DNA of 64,000 bases, taken from Vibrio penaeicida (GTDB taxonomy: Bacteria > Pseudomonadota > Gammaproteobacteria > Enterobacterales > Vibrionaceae). Location: the NCBI RefSeq assembly GCF_002933855.1, contig NZ_BFAQ01000047.1, positions 1 to 64,000 of the forward strand, given 5' to 3'. The translations under genes were made by a program, and so were the position numbers. Under the pieces are notes generated by a model. That model ran no database searches. It saw nothing but the letters and a program-made list of their open reading frames with translations, and was not told the DNA's origin. Shown piece by piece: positions 24,421-32,942 of this stretch (position 1 is the first letter of the stretch; every line of letters starts with the position of its first letter).

Positions 24421-24993
24421 ATGAACCGCAGTAAACGAGACAAAATAGTAGAAGCCGCGGATTTACTGTTTTATCAAAAGGGGTACGAACTCACCTCTTT
24501 TGCAGATATCGCTTCTTCTGTAAGTATTTCGAGAGGTAATTTTTATTATCACTTTAAAACGAAGGACGACATTCTAACTGCTGTGATAAACCGACGTTTA
24601 GATATGACGGAAGACATGCTTAATGGTTGGGATATCAAAAGCCAAAATCCTAAAGAGAGGATCATGAGTTTTATTCACATCCTCATAAGCAACAAGTCTA
24701 AAATTGAGCGCTATGGATGCCCTGTAGGAACGCTCACTACAGAGTTAAGTAAGTTACGACACCCTGCTTTAGAGGACGCGACTCGTCTATTCTCTTTGTT
24801 TAAAACTTGGTTGATGCAGCAGTTTGTAGCGCTAGGTTTTGAAGAACAGTCCGAGCCAATGGCAATGCACATTTTGGGTCGCAGTCAAGGCGTAGCGACG
24901 CTATTAAATGCGTTTAAAGACGATGACTTTCTGCAGAATGAGATAAGTCAAATGCAGGATTGGCTTGAAGATCAAATAGAAAAAATACAGTAA
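24421..24993 (+). CDS. TetR/AcrR family repressor
   Basis: The 190-residue regulator has a textbook N-terminal HTH: IVEAADLLFYQKGYELTSFADIASSV, then SRGNFYYHFKTKDDIL. The C-terminal ligand domain contains a conserved-looking GCPVGTL segment near residue 100; its single Cys could be a redox or electrophile sensor. The gene is preceded by two palindromic operators and followed by yciI-like and tag genes on the same strand (32 nt, then 1 nt). It likely represses its own operon until a reactive compound or alkylation-related signal appears. Confidence 0.88.
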   Translation: MNRSKRDKIVEAADLLFYQKGYELTSFADIASSVSISRGNFYYHFKTKDDILTAVINRRLDMTEDMLNGWDIKSQNPKERIMSFIHILISNKSKIERYGCPVGTLTTELSKLRHPALEDATRLFSLFKTWLMQQFVALGFEEQSEPMAMHILGRSQGVATLLNAFKDDDFLQNEISQMQDWLEDQIEKIQ

Positions 24994-25025
24994 TCAGATA
25001 AAACGAACACAGTAAGGAGAATGGC

Positions 25026-25322
25026 ATGTTTGTTGTTTCAATGACAATGACAATGACTGGGCAAATGGATAAAGCTAAGGCGCATATGGCAGAGCACAAT
25101 GCGTGGGTGAAGCAAGGCGTTGACGATGGTGTATTTGTTTTAGTTGGTAATTTAAAGCCAGGACCTGGTGGGTGCCTCTTCGCTGTAGACGTTGATAGAG
25201 AAGCTCTGGACGCAAGAATTGCAACCGATCCTTTTGTTTGTGAGGGAGTTGTTGCTGTTGAAGTTACTGAAACGGTGATTCATACAGCAGATAAAAAATT
25301 GCAATTTTTAGAAGGGAAATAG
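25026..25322 (+). CDS. YciI-family protein
   Basis: The 98-residue single-domain protein opens MFVVSMTMTMTGQMDKA. The YciI His lies in MAEHNAWVKQG, and the core reads VFVLVGNLKPGPGGCLFAVD. Unlike the protein at 18423 it lacks the DGPF motif. YciI proteins are small enzymes or ligand binders with a His-Asp pair; the substrate is not known. It is the second gene of a TetR-YciI-Tag operon and ends 1 nt before the glycosylase gene. Confidence 0.82.
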   Translation: MFVVSMTMTMTGQMDKAKAHMAEHNAWVKQGVDDGVFVLVGNLKPGPGGCLFAVDVDREALDARIATDPFVCEGVVAVEVTETVIHTADKKLQFLEGK

Positions 25323-25323
25323 T

Positions 25324-25938
25324 ATGGCAGATACGGTAACGGGACCAGATGGATTACCTCGCTGTGGTTGGTGCAGTGCAGCTCCTGATTTCTTTGAGTA
25401 TCACGATAAAGAATGGGGCTTTCCGGTTTCTGACGATAAAAGATTATTTGAAAAGCTTTGCTTAGAGAGTTTTCAATCGGGTTTAAGCTGGCGCACCATT
25501 TTGTCTAAAAGAGAGAATTTGAGAGCAGCCTTTGCGCATTTCGATTTTTACAAAGTGGCTGAATTTGATGAAGAAGATGTTGAGCGCTTATTACAAGATG
25601 CAGGCATTATAAGGCATCGTGGAAAAATAGAAGCGGTGATCAATAACGCGAAACGAGCAAAAAAGTTGGTTGTAGAAGAGGGATCACTTGCAGCATTTTT
25701 GTGGCGATATGAAGCAAAACCATCCGCTGATTTTAAACCGCAAACGGCATCCACTTCTTCGGAGTCGATCGCTTTATCGAAAGAACTAAAAAAGCGAGGG
25801 TGGAAGTTTGTAGGGCCAACAACCGCCTATGCTTTTATGCAGGCAATGGGGCTAATTAATGATCACGCTTCAGAATGTTCGAAGCGTCTAGAAGTCGACA
25901 AAGCGCGAGCGAGCTTTCAAGTTCCACAAAGCAAATAA
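25324..25938 (+). CDS. tag: DNA-3-methyladenine glycosylase I
   Basis: The 204-residue enzyme matches the Tag family in full. Zinc-binding residues are visible as Cys in CGWC, His in YHDKEWG, and the His-Cys pair of DHASEC near residue 180. The helix-hairpin-helix region includes FQSGLSWRTILSKRENLRAAF and VERLLQDAGIIRHRGKIEAVI. It excises 3-methyladenine from alkylated DNA, starting base-excision repair in the cytoplasm. Co-transcription with a TetR repressor and YciI suggests induction by electrophiles. Its ATG has a ribosome binding site inside the yciI end (GAAGGG). Confidence 0.93.
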   Translation: MADTVTGPDGLPRCGWCSAAPDFFEYHDKEWGFPVSDDKRLFEKLCLESFQSGLSWRTILSKRENLRAAFAHFDFYKVAEFDEEDVERLLQDAGIIRHRGKIEAVINNAKRAKKLVVEEGSLAAFLWRYEAKPSADFKPQTASTSSESIALSKELKKRGWKFVGPTTAYAFMQAMGLINDHASECSKRLEVDKARASFQVPQSK

Positions 25939-26002
25939 AAGAAAGAAGACTTGTTGGCGGTGATGGTTTTGCCAGCATTGATATGCCTTAATCAAACCAG
26001 TG

Positions 26003-26095
26003 CATAATTAAGTGGAGCCGCGACGCGTTTCTCAATTATGAGCCTATAACGGGTTACCATTATAGGTATAGTGAGTCCCTCAAATTGCAGAGGGA
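26003..26095 (+). promoter_or_regulatory. Three-hairpin leader covering a ribosome binding site
   Basis: Three successive inverted repeats are present: CATAATT/AATTATG (26003-26009 with 26034-26040), CCTATAA/TTATAGG (26043-26049 with 26060-26066) and TCCCTC/GAGGGA (26076-26081 with 26090-26095). The last 3' arm contains the likely Shine-Dalgarno GAGGG of the gene at 26105. The element could be a translational switch or part of a small RNA. No known class is recognised. Confidence 0.45.
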
Positions 26096-26104
26096 TTCAA
26101 TGGA

Positions 26105-26497
26105 ATGAAAGTACTGGTGGCATTGGTTTTAACGTTAGTAATAGGGTGGTATGGCAACGATGTGTATTCCCAACTCGCAGTGAGAAATGTCGCCAACACA
26201 ACCCCTCAATTATCGAAAGTACTCCAATTCGCTCAAGTGCCTTTAAGACAAGATCAACGCAGTTGTTATTTGGATAGCAACACGGTTGGAGACGTTATCG
26301 CCAGTTTAATCGGTAACAACATGCAAAATCATATAAACCGCTTAGATGCAGGCTGCTTTGAACAAACTTGTACTATTTCACTATCTAGCTGCTTACCATG
26401 GGAAAGCAGCGAATGTGATCAGACATTTCTAAAATACGACACTTCTATAACCGGTGAAATCAAGCCAAATTCATTTGCTTGTGTATCAGTGCCCTAA
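26105..26497 (+). CDS. Small exported or anchored Cys-rich protein
   Basis: The 130-residue product has an N-terminal hydrophobic helix (MKVLVALVLTLVIGWYGN). The C-terminal domain has six cysteines (RSCYLD, DAGCFEQTCTISLSSC, SSECDQ, FACVSV), which could form three disulfides in the periplasm. The family is unknown. The start is the ATG at 26105, 9 nt after GAGGGA, which lies in a hairpin. No operon partner is apparent; the next gene is convergent. Confidence 0.6.
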   Translation: MKVLVALVLTLVIGWYGNDVYSQLAVRNVANTTPQLSKVLQFAQVPLRQDQRSCYLDSNTVGDVIASLIGNNMQNHINRLDAGCFEQTCTISLSSCLPWESSECDQTFLKYDTSITGEIKPNSFACVSVP

Positions 26498-26557
26498 TGT
26501 AAAAAGCAATTTATAGCTTTACTGGATACATGAACCCTAACCCTACTGCCGAGTAGA

Positions 26558-27223
26558 CTAGCTTGCGATATAGACCGCTTGCCTAACAAATTTTGTATCT
26601 TCAACTTGATCCAAAAGGAATTGAGCAATGTGGGTTGTACTGATCTTTACTCCTTGAAAAGTAGTGCTGCTGGTTTTTAACGTAGTGGTGGGTTCTTCGT
26701 CTTGGAAGCCACCACACCGCGCAATTGTCCAGTCGATATCGGATTGAGCGAGTAACTCATGTTCTTTTTTTCTGTCGACAGCGAGTACACCAAGGAATAG
26801 AGGCGACAGCTTTGTTAGCGCAAAATTTATGAATAGAGTGTTTTTATCTTCTGGCAAAGAAAGACTTGCTCCACCAGTTAAAGCGAAACGTGTGATCTCG
26901 TGCTTTTTCATCAGTGGAATGAGCAGCTTAGTGCTTTGGTAGCACAACAAGTCCTTTGCCGATTGCTTTGCAGATCGCAGGCTCCGATTGATTCCCGCTG
27001 GCCCTAGTGTGGAGACAACAGCATCAGCGTTTTCTAGCAACAAATCTAAGCTGTTTTTATCTAACGCGTTACCTTGGATCACAGTGATTCGGTCGTCCTC
27101 CATAACGGCTTTCGGGTTACGCGCTAACACTCTTAACTTATATCCGCGTTTTAGCGCTTCTCTTACAACCTTTTTTCCTGAGCGACCAGTTGCTCCAATA
27201 AGAGCGATAGTTTTTGTATTCAT
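26558..27223 (-). CDS. NAD(P)-binding SDR/NmrA-like oxidoreductase
   Basis: The product is 221 residues with an N-terminal Rossmann motif, TIALIGATGRSGKKVV (GxxGxxG type). AVVSTLGPAG and the later ALTGGASLSL segment fit NAD(P)H-binding atypical SDR proteins of the NmrA/YwnB style. No YxxxK active site is obvious, so it may be a sensor or reductase of unknown substrate. AAGGAG precedes the ATG. It is divergent from a LysR regulator with a 95-nt shared promoter, the usual sign of control by that regulator. Confidence 0.85.
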   Translation of the reverse strand: MNTKTIALIGATGRSGKKVVREALKRGYKLRVLARNPKAVMEDDRITVIQGNALDKNSLDLLLENADAVVSTLGPAGINRSLRSAKQSAKDLLCYQSTKLLIPLMKKHEITRFALTGGASLSLPEDKNTLFINFALTKLSPLFLGVLAVDRKKEHELLAQSDIDWTIARCGGFQDEEPTTTLKTSSTTFQGVKISTTHIAQFLLDQVEDTKFVRQAVYIAS

Positions 27224-27253
27224 ATTCTTCTCCTTAGTGACGAGAAGAGTATG

Positions 27254-27268
27254 TCAGTTATATACTGA
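27254..27268. promoter_or_regulatory. LysR-type palindrome between divergent genes
   Basis: TCAGTTATATACTGA is a perfect dyad with 5-bp arms in the 95-nt intergenic region of the oxidoreductase and the LysR gene. LysR proteins bind short interrupted dyads of this size. The binding protein is inferred from position. Confidence 0.5.
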
Positions 27269-27318
27269 TCCAAAAATAGCAATTATCATCTCAAACTGTT
27301 CCTAAAACGGTATCAATT

Positions 27319-28206
27319 ATGTTGTTAAATTATTTAAAACCCATGGCGATTTTTGCAACGGTCGTGGAATCTCAAAGCTTTACAAAAGCTGGAGAGAAGC
27401 TAGATATGCCTCGGGGAAAAGTGAGTGAACAAGTTAGCCGATTAGAAACATATCTAGGGGTTAAACTTTTTAACCGAAGCACTCGCAAAGTTTCGATTAC
27501 CGCGGAAGGCGTTGCATTGTATCAACATGCGCAGTTTCTTCTTAGAAATGGCGTATCGGGTGTCGACGAAGTAAAGAGTTTGTCTGAAAAAGTGAAGGGT
27601 AATATTCGCATTACTGTTACGGATGACTTTAATGAAGCCCTGCTTTTACCGTTGCTTCAACCTTTTTGTGAAAAATACCCCGAGGTAACGTTCGACATTG
27701 TTACCGATGACAGTACATTATCGGTTATCGATGATTCTATTGATTTGGCAATTCGTTCAGGCGAGTTGGCTGACTCTTCTTTAGTTTCTATGCCTCTTTC
27801 TAAAACCAAACTCAAACTTTATGGTGGAGAAAAGTTTGTCGATTACGTTTCAGACTCGCTGGATAGTGTCGAGGGGCTGAGTTGGATTTCGCTCAATAAT
27901 GAAAAGCCAAATTTAGATTTGGTTACGTCCAATAAAAGTGGGGACAGCCATTCGTTTTCTCCTCAATACAAACATTCTGCAAACTCAATATCTAGCTATG
28001 TGGCGATGATTGAGAATAATCTTGGTGTTGGTTTAATGACGGAGCTTTCAGCTCAGGAATGGGTTAAAAAAGGGAAACTAGTCGACCTTTTACCCAGTTG
28101 GGACTTTGGCGAGCTGCCAATATCCATCTTGTACCCTTCGAGGCGACATATGGCTTATCGCACGCGTTTACTTCTAGATGAACTAAAAAAGATAAATAAA
28201 ATCTAA
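27319..28206 (+). CDS. LysR-family transcriptional regulator
   Basis: The 295-residue regulator has an N-terminal winged HTH (AIFATVVESQSFTKAGEKLDMPRGKVSEQVSRLETYLGVKLFNRSTR, spanning about 9-55). The co-inducer domain begins VKGNIRITVTDDFNEALLLPLL. It is of the common CrgA-like branch. Divergent transcription from the NAD(P)-binding gene at 26558 suggests that gene is its target. Confidence 0.92.
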   Translation: MLLNYLKPMAIFATVVESQSFTKAGEKLDMPRGKVSEQVSRLETYLGVKLFNRSTRKVSITAEGVALYQHAQFLLRNGVSGVDEVKSLSEKVKGNIRITVTDDFNEALLLPLLQPFCEKYPEVTFDIVTDDSTLSVIDDSIDLAIRSGELADSSLVSMPLSKTKLKLYGGEKFVDYVSDSLDSVEGLSWISLNNEKPNLDLVTSNKSGDSHSFSPQYKHSANSISSYVAMIENNLGVGLMTELSAQEWVKKGKLVDLLPSWDFGELPISILYPSRRHMAYRTRLLLDELKKINKI

Positions 28207-28281
28207 TTTAATACATTGAATTTTAACAATAATTTGATAGTTTATATCACAGAGAATGAGCAAATCTTTGCAAGGAGCTAA

Positions 28282-28740
28282 ATGCGTATAATTCAGCTGT
28301 ACCCACATCATGATGGTGTGCCGGAGATCATTGAAGAAATCGATCATTTAATGAACTCACTTTATTCAGAAGATTCCAATGATTTGCTTCCACTCGACGC
28401 ACTGAACTCAGAAAATGTGTACTTTTCTGGTGTTTACATACGCGAGGAACTGGCTGCCTGTGGTGCGGTTGTATTTAAGAAAGCAGACAAAATCTACGGC
28501 GAGTTCAAACGTATTTATGTTAAGCCGAAATTCCGTGGACAAAACTTATCTAAAAGTATATTGGACCATTTGATCACTGAGACCAATGCGCGAAGTGTAA
28601 GAACGATTCGCCTTGAGACGGGCAATAAACAAGTCGCGGCGATAAAGTTGTATGAAACTTTTGGCTTTAAACACCGAGACGTATATGGCGACTACGAACA
28701 TGACCCCACTTCGGTTTACATGGAGCTAAACTGCAGCTGA
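28282..28740 (+). CDS. GNAT acetyltransferase
   Basis: The 152-residue protein has the GNAT core KIYGEFKRIYVKPKFRGQNLSKSIL with the acetyl-CoA loop around RGQNLS. The usual last strands follow (RLETGNKQVAAIKLYETFGF). It resembles small-substrate acetyltransferases of stress loci. An AAGGAG site lies 5 nt before the ATG. It stands alone, and the substrate is unknown. Confidence 0.88.
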   Translation: MRIIQLYPHHDGVPEIIEEIDHLMNSLYSEDSNDLLPLDALNSENVYFSGVYIREELAACGAVVFKKADKIYGEFKRIYVKPKFRGQNLSKSILDHLITETNARSVRTIRLETGNKQVAAIKLYETFGFKHRDVYGDYEHDPTSVYMELNCS

Positions 28741-28881
28741 TTTTTTCGTTATTGCACCCTGTAAACTCGCCAGATATTTCATTTAATTCTTTGAATATAC
28801 GAGCACATTCTTATTGATTGTTTGACGATTAGTTCCGTGCTCATTACCTTCAAGCTTTGCAAATCAAATAAAGGATTCAGA

Positions 28882-29253
28882 GTGAGCACACAGCGCTATG
28901 GTGAAATTAATGATGGGGTGAGTTCGGTTTGGTATGTTGAACGAATTTGGGCGTTGGCTGAATCGCTTCCGGTTGAAGACATCGCTATCAGCGACATACG
29001 TGGTCCCGATGAGGTCACATGGTTTAGCTTAGAAGGACCATTGCCAACTTGCCGAAATGTGGCGGAACACTGCAAACGAATCCTGAATGCAGATATGTCT
29101 TACCCTGTTATTTTAACCGAGGATTTTCGCGTATTTGATGGTATGCATCGCATAGCGAAGTGTATTATGGAAGGGAAAGAAACTATAAAGGTCAGACGTT
29201 TTCTGAGTAACCCTGAACCAGACGAAGTTAATGGTGTTAAGACGGCTGTTTAA
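28882..29253 (+). CDS. ParB-like-fold small protein
   Basis: The product is about 123 residues from the GTG at 28882, which has AAGGA 6 nt upstream; a TTG at 28822 lacks one. The C-terminal half reads YPVILTEDFRVFDGMHRIAKC, resembling the ParB/Srx nuclease-like core with a D-G-xHR motif (DGMHRI). Single-domain proteins of this sort occur widely and are seldom characterised. It lies 20 nt before a GST gene and may be co-transcribed with it. Confidence 0.6.
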   Translation: MSTQRYGEINDGVSSVWYVERIWALAESLPVEDIAISDIRGPDEVTWFSLEGPLPTCRNVAEHCKRILNADMSYPVILTEDFRVFDGMHRIAKCIMEGKETIKVRRFLSNPEPDEVNGVKTAV

Positions 29254-29273
29254 TACCTTCAAAAGGAATGACG

Positions 29274-29927
29274 ATGTACAGACTTTACTATTACCCGAAC
29301 AATGCCAGTTTAGCGCCGCACTTTTTGCTGCATCACATGCAATTGCCTTATGAGCTGGTTTTGGTTGATAAAAAATCCAATTATCAAAAGTCAGCGGACT
29401 ATTTAAAGTTAAACCCTGCTGGGCGAATTCCAACTCTAATTGACGATGGACAACCTATTTTTGAAAGCCCAGCTATTTGCATGCACATCGCCGAAAGTCA
29501 CCCAGAACATCAGCTAATTCCGCCTGTCGGAGATAAAGCCCGCCCAGTCTTTCTTCAATGGCTTGCTTACTTGAACAACACGTTGCAAGCAGAGCTTATG
29601 GTTTACTATTACCCGCATCGTCACACTAATGATGAAAGTACAATCAAACATGTACGTGCTGCGCAAGAGGCTCAAATAACCAATGCATTGTCAGTGATTA
29701 ATGATCAATTATCGAAGCACGAATACCTGATCGGCGAGAGTATATCGGTTTGTGATTACTTCTTGTTTATGTTGGCTGAATGGTCGCTGCCAGTTGAGAA
29801 AAATCCCATGACATTTCCTCATCTCGCAGCGTATCTTCAAGCATTAAGCCACCACCCTACGATTAAAGCGGTGTGTGAGATAGAAAAGATAGACCTAACG
29901 CCTTTCCGCCTAGTTAAAACTCAATAG
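29274..29927 (+). CDS. Glutathione S-transferase
   Basis: The 217-residue protein has a thioredoxin-like N domain: MYRLYYYPNNASLAPHFLLHHM, cis-Pro context in NPAGRIPTLIDDG, and ESPAICMHIAESHP for glutathione contact. An all-helical C domain follows, with GESISVCDYFLFML. I prefer the second ATG (29274) because AAAAGG lies 7 nt upstream; the first is at 29268. The cytosolic enzyme is probably involved in conjugation of electrophiles. It overlaps the convergent GNAT gene by 14 bp at the 3' end. Confidence 0.88.
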   Translation: MYRLYYYPNNASLAPHFLLHHMQLPYELVLVDKKSNYQKSADYLKLNPAGRIPTLIDDGQPIFESPAICMHIAESHPEHQLIPPVGDKARPVFLQWLAYLNNTLQAELMVYYYPHRHTNDESTIKHVRAAQEAQITNALSVINDQLSKHEYLIGESISVCDYFLFMLAEWSLPVEKNPMTFPHLAAYLQALSHHPTIKAVCEIEKIDLTPFRLVKTQ

Positions 29928-30399
29928 TCATGTCGTACCACAGTGCACCACCATGCGAGGAATCAGACTGACCTTGAGAAGTAAATCCATGGCTTTGGTA
30001 AAAAGGAATGAGGTGCTCTTTACAAGTCAGAACCATGCCAGTGAGGTTGCGCTGTTTACATACCTCTATTAAATGCTTTGTGAGTTTGGACGCGTAACCC
30101 TTACGCTGGTGGGAAGGAGCGACTGCCAAGCCAAAAACGGTTTGGTACATGCCATTTGGATTGTGAAGATTGGCGTTTTCAAAAAGTTCGTCGGGCAATT
30201 CGGCTTTGTGGTATCGACATCCATTGATGTGCCCAGCGATTTCGCCATTAACTTCTAATACAAAAAAGCATTCAGGAAAAACCTGGAATCGTTCGGTAAA
30301 GCTCTTGAGAGAAGCGGCTTCACTTTCCGGAAAGCAAAGGGATTCGATTTCAGCGATTTTCTTTATGTCTTCTGATTTTGCTGGTCTGATGTTGGGCAT
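29914..30399 (-). CDS. GNAT acetyltransferase
   Basis: The 161-residue protein has the GNAT landmarks TVFGLAVAPSHQRKGYASKLTKHLIEVC (residues about 87-114), ending in IPFYQSHGFTSQGQSDSSHGG. This fits the arylalkylamine-like or RimI-like group. Its 3' end overlaps the convergent GST gene. The substrate is unknown. Confidence 0.88.
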   Translation of the reverse strand: MPNIRPAKSEDIKKIAEIESLCFPESEAASLKSFTERFQVFPECFFVLEVNGEIAGHINGCRYHKAELPDELFENANLHNPNGMYQTVFGLAVAPSHQRKGYASKLTKHLIEVCKQRNLTGMVLTCKEHLIPFYQSHGFTSQGQSDSSHGGALWYDMTIEF

Positions 30400-30461
30400 G
30401 AATGTTCCGTTATTCTATAAAATTTCAGTTACTTATATTGGGTAAGTTTTAAGGGAAAGCA

Positions 30462-30941
30462 ATGAGTGCGAGTCATTATATTAAAGAAATTCGATCTCTT
30501 ATAGGTAATAAGCCGCTGTTGATTCCTAGTGTCGCAGCTGTCATTTTAGATGAGCGCAAACGCCTACTGCTTCAACAAAAACAAGACGGGTCTTGGAGCT
30601 TACCCGCAGGGATGATAGAGCCAGGTGAGTCGCCAAGCGCAGCGATAAAGCGTGAAGTATTGGAAGAGACAGGGTATACGGTCTCGGCAATGAAAATCTT
30701 AGGTGCATTCGGTGGCGAAGGGTTCTCTTTTACTTACCCAAATGGAGACCGAGTCGATTACACCGTTATACTGTATCGATGTCATGTTACTGGGTTACCG
30801 TGCGAAGAGTTGGACGAAGAAACAAAAGCACTGCAATATTTTAGCAAAGATAAAATGCCCGACTTGGCGTTACCTTACCCTAAAGATTGTTTGTTTGATG
30901 AACTAGATGAACCTTATATTGAATCAGCTTCTGAATATTGA
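30462..30941 (+). CDS. NUDIX hydrolase
   Basis: The 159-residue protein has a complete NUDIX box: GMIEPGESPSAAIKREVLEETGY (residues about 51-73, Gx5Ex7REUxEExGU). It opens SVAAVILDERKRLLLQQKQDGSWSLPAG, typical of ADP-ribose or nucleotide pyrophosphatases. It lies 26 nt before the AraC regulator gene on the same strand. It may cleanse oxidised nucleotides; the substrate is not evident. Confidence 0.9.
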   Translation: MSASHYIKEIRSLIGNKPLLIPSVAAVILDERKRLLLQQKQDGSWSLPAGMIEPGESPSAAIKREVLEETGYTVSAMKILGAFGGEGFSFTYPNGDRVDYTVILYRCHVTGLPCEELDEETKALQYFSKDKMPDLALPYPKDCLFDELDEPYIESASEY

Positions 30942-30967
30942 TTGTAAACTGGTTAAAAGGACTTTGA

Positions 30968-31768
30968 TTGGAAACGGCTAAAATCTGGAAGAGTGATGAC
31001 ATTTCAGGAATTGAATTGTTATCCGCTAACTACAGTACATTTGAGTTTGCGAAACATTGGCATGATGAATTGGCTATCGGACTCATTGAAGAAGGGGCAG
31101 AGGGTTTGCTCTATCGGGGTCAGAATATCGTTGTGCCCAAAAGCCATATTGTTGCGATCAACCCATCTGAAATTCATACAGGCTACGCGAGTTGTGCTCA
31201 AGGTTGGCAATATCGAATGTTTTACTTCGATATCCCACTCATTCAGCAACAATTTGAACAGTCTGGTCTCCCTATCGACCCAGTCGTCGATTTTCCCGTG
31301 ATTGATGATCCTAATCTTTTCCAAGAGCTTAGGCAGTTACACCTTGCTCTTGAACATGCCAGTTTCGCACTCACACGCGAATCGCTATTGGTGACAGCCT
31401 TAGAAAAACTGTTCAAGCGCTATGGCTCTTTCACTGCATCAGAAGGGAAGTGCCATGATAGTACCGTTGCCATTAAGGTTAGAGAGTACCTGCTGGATAA
31501 TTGGTTCCAGAATGTCGCTTTAGAGGAGTTAGAAGATGCGACGGGCAAGTCGAAGTTTCAACTTATTCGTGCTTTTAAAGCAGCCTACGGTATTACCCCT
31601 CATCAATTTTTATTGTTGGTTAAAGCACACAAAGCGAAAAAGCTGCTTTTTGAAGGGAACAGTTGCGTAGAAACATCGCTCGCTTGCGGGTTTTACGATC
31701 AAAGCCATTTCAATCGCAATTTCAAACGTGCCTTTGGCATCTCGCCTAAAAACTACCTTTTCCGCTAA
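30968..31768 (+). CDS. AraC-family regulator with cupin ligand domain
   Basis: The 266-residue regulator starts from a TTG with AAAGGA about 8 nt upstream. The N-terminal cupin (FAKHWHDELAIGLIEEGAEGLLYRGQ) binds a small effector. The C-terminal double HTH contains VALEELEDATGKSKFQLIRAFKAAYGITPHQF and FYDQSHFNRNFKRAFGISP. The LysE-family exporter gene follows 76 nt downstream. AraC-LysE pairs usually mean the regulator senses an amino acid or related molecule and controls its export. Confidence 0.9.
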   Translation: METAKIWKSDDISGIELLSANYSTFEFAKHWHDELAIGLIEEGAEGLLYRGQNIVVPKSHIVAINPSEIHTGYASCAQGWQYRMFYFDIPLIQQQFEQSGLPIDPVVDFPVIDDPNLFQELRQLHLALEHASFALTRESLLVTALEKLFKRYGSFTASEGKCHDSTVAIKVREYLLDNWFQNVALEELEDATGKSKFQLIRAFKAAYGITPHQFLLLVKAHKAKKLLFEGNSCVETSLACGFYDQSHFNRNFKRAFGISPKNYLFR

Positions 31769-31844
31769 CTGCAATTTTGTACAAGAGAAGCCTTCGCGGC
31801 TTGATTATGCTCCTTATTAAGATAAGAAAAGCAGAGGTATCTTA

Positions 31845-32453
31845 ATGAGTTTATTTATTATTTGGTTAGGCGTGATGTTCCCATTGGTGTTTAGCCCCGG
31901 TCCCGCGAATATTATATTTGCTGCGTCTGGTGCTCAAGTCGGAGTCAAACGATCGGTGCCACTTCTTATTGGGGTGGACTTGGTCTTTTTTGTTAAATCC
32001 ATATTGATTGGATTCGGGCTCGGGCAGGCAGTTCAAAGCTACCCCACAGTGATGAATGTCGTGCAATTGATGGGCGCGTGTTACCTCATCTACCTGGCGG
32101 TCTCATTTATTCAGAACAGCGGAAGCACCAGTACAGAAGGGCAAAAAGTTTTGGGTTTCGTTGATGGGTTATTGGTTCAGCTATTGAACAGTAAAGGCTG
32201 GTTGATGGTGTTCCTCATGTTTTCTCTGTTTGGTGAGCAAGCTCAGACTGCTTTTGGTGACCAAGGTATATGGGTATTGGTCATTTGGTTGGCGATTCTG
32301 AATGTTTCAATGCATTTGGTATGGGTGAAAGTGGGCTATTGGCTTTCAAAGGTATCCAGCAGCAGTGGGTATGCAAAAGGATTAAATTGGTTCTATGCAC
32401 TTTGCTTACTGTTCGTCTCTTTATGGTTGATTATAGATAACCCGATTTGGTGA
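31845..32453 (+). CDS. LysE/RhtB family amino-acid exporter
   Basis: The 202-residue inner-membrane protein has about six helices and the LysE signature near the N terminus: FSPGPANIIFAASGAQVGVKR. The usual mid-protein NSKGWLMVFLMFSLF segment is also present. It exports amino acids or derivatives using the proton gradient. AGAGG precedes the ATG. It is probably controlled by the AraC protein encoded just upstream. A bidirectional terminator at 32457 separates it from the convergent DoxX gene. Confidence 0.9.
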   Translation: MSLFIIWLGVMFPLVFSPGPANIIFAASGAQVGVKRSVPLLIGVDLVFFVKSILIGFGLGQAVQSYPTVMNVVQLMGACYLIYLAVSFIQNSGSTSTEGQKVLGFVDGLLVQLLNSKGWLMVFLMFSLFGEQAQTAFGDQGIWVLVIWLAILNVSMHLVWVKVGYWLSKVSSSSGYAKGLNWFYALCLLFVSLWLIIDNPIW

Positions 32454-32456
32454 TAG

Positions 32457-32482
32457 AAAAGCGCAGATTAGTCTGCGCTTTC
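32457..32482. terminator. Bidirectional terminator between LysE and DoxX genes
   Basis: GAAAAGCGCAGA and TCTGCGCTTTC form a strong stem with the 4-nt loop TTAG. A-rich and T-rich flanks would stop transcription from both sides of the convergent pair. Confidence 0.85.
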
Positions 32483-32498
32483 ATCTTGTGAGCCATCG

Positions 32499-32942
32499 TT
32501 AAGCAATCTTTTTGTTGAGTGATTGGTCTAGTGCTAGTTTTCCTGAACCAGATATGACCAAAGAAACAGAGGCAGCAAGTAACGCCAAACCAAACTCATA
32601 ACCATTGTTTGATAAGAACAAGCCGTTTTCAAAATGCACCGAGAATATCGCGATCACCATTGTAAACGCGGTAACCAATGCGGCGGGGCGTGTAAGCAAA
32701 CCCAATACTAAAAATAACCCTCCGAAGAACTCCGCACTACCGGCAAGAAATGCCATTAAAACGCCGGGTGCTAAGCCTATTGAAGCCATCCATTGTCCAG
32801 TACCTTCTAATCCATAACCGCCAAACCACCCAAACAGTTTTTGCGCACCATGAGCGATAAGGATGATTCCAATAGGGATTCGTAAAGCCAAAGTTGCGAA
32901 ACCTGCATTGCTAGCGGTGATCTTCTTTAGGATATTTTTCAT
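32499..32942 (-). CDS. DoxX-family membrane protein
   Basis: The 147-residue protein has four hydrophobic helices. The DoxX pattern is ALRIPIGIILIAHGAQKLFGWFGGYGLEGTGQW near residues 19-51, then AGSAEFFGGLFLVLGLLTRPAAL. DoxX proteins are small inner-membrane proteins implicated in thiol and oxidative-stress handling in some bacteria, of unclear mechanism elsewhere. It is a monocistronic gene. Confidence 0.9.
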   Translation of the reverse strand: MKNILKKITASNAGFATLALRIPIGIILIAHGAQKLFGWFGGYGLEGTGQWMASIGLAPGVLMAFLAGSAEFFGGLFLVLGLLTRPAALVTAFTMVIAIFSVHFENGLFLSNNGYEFGLALLAASVSLVISGSGKLALDQSLNKKIA

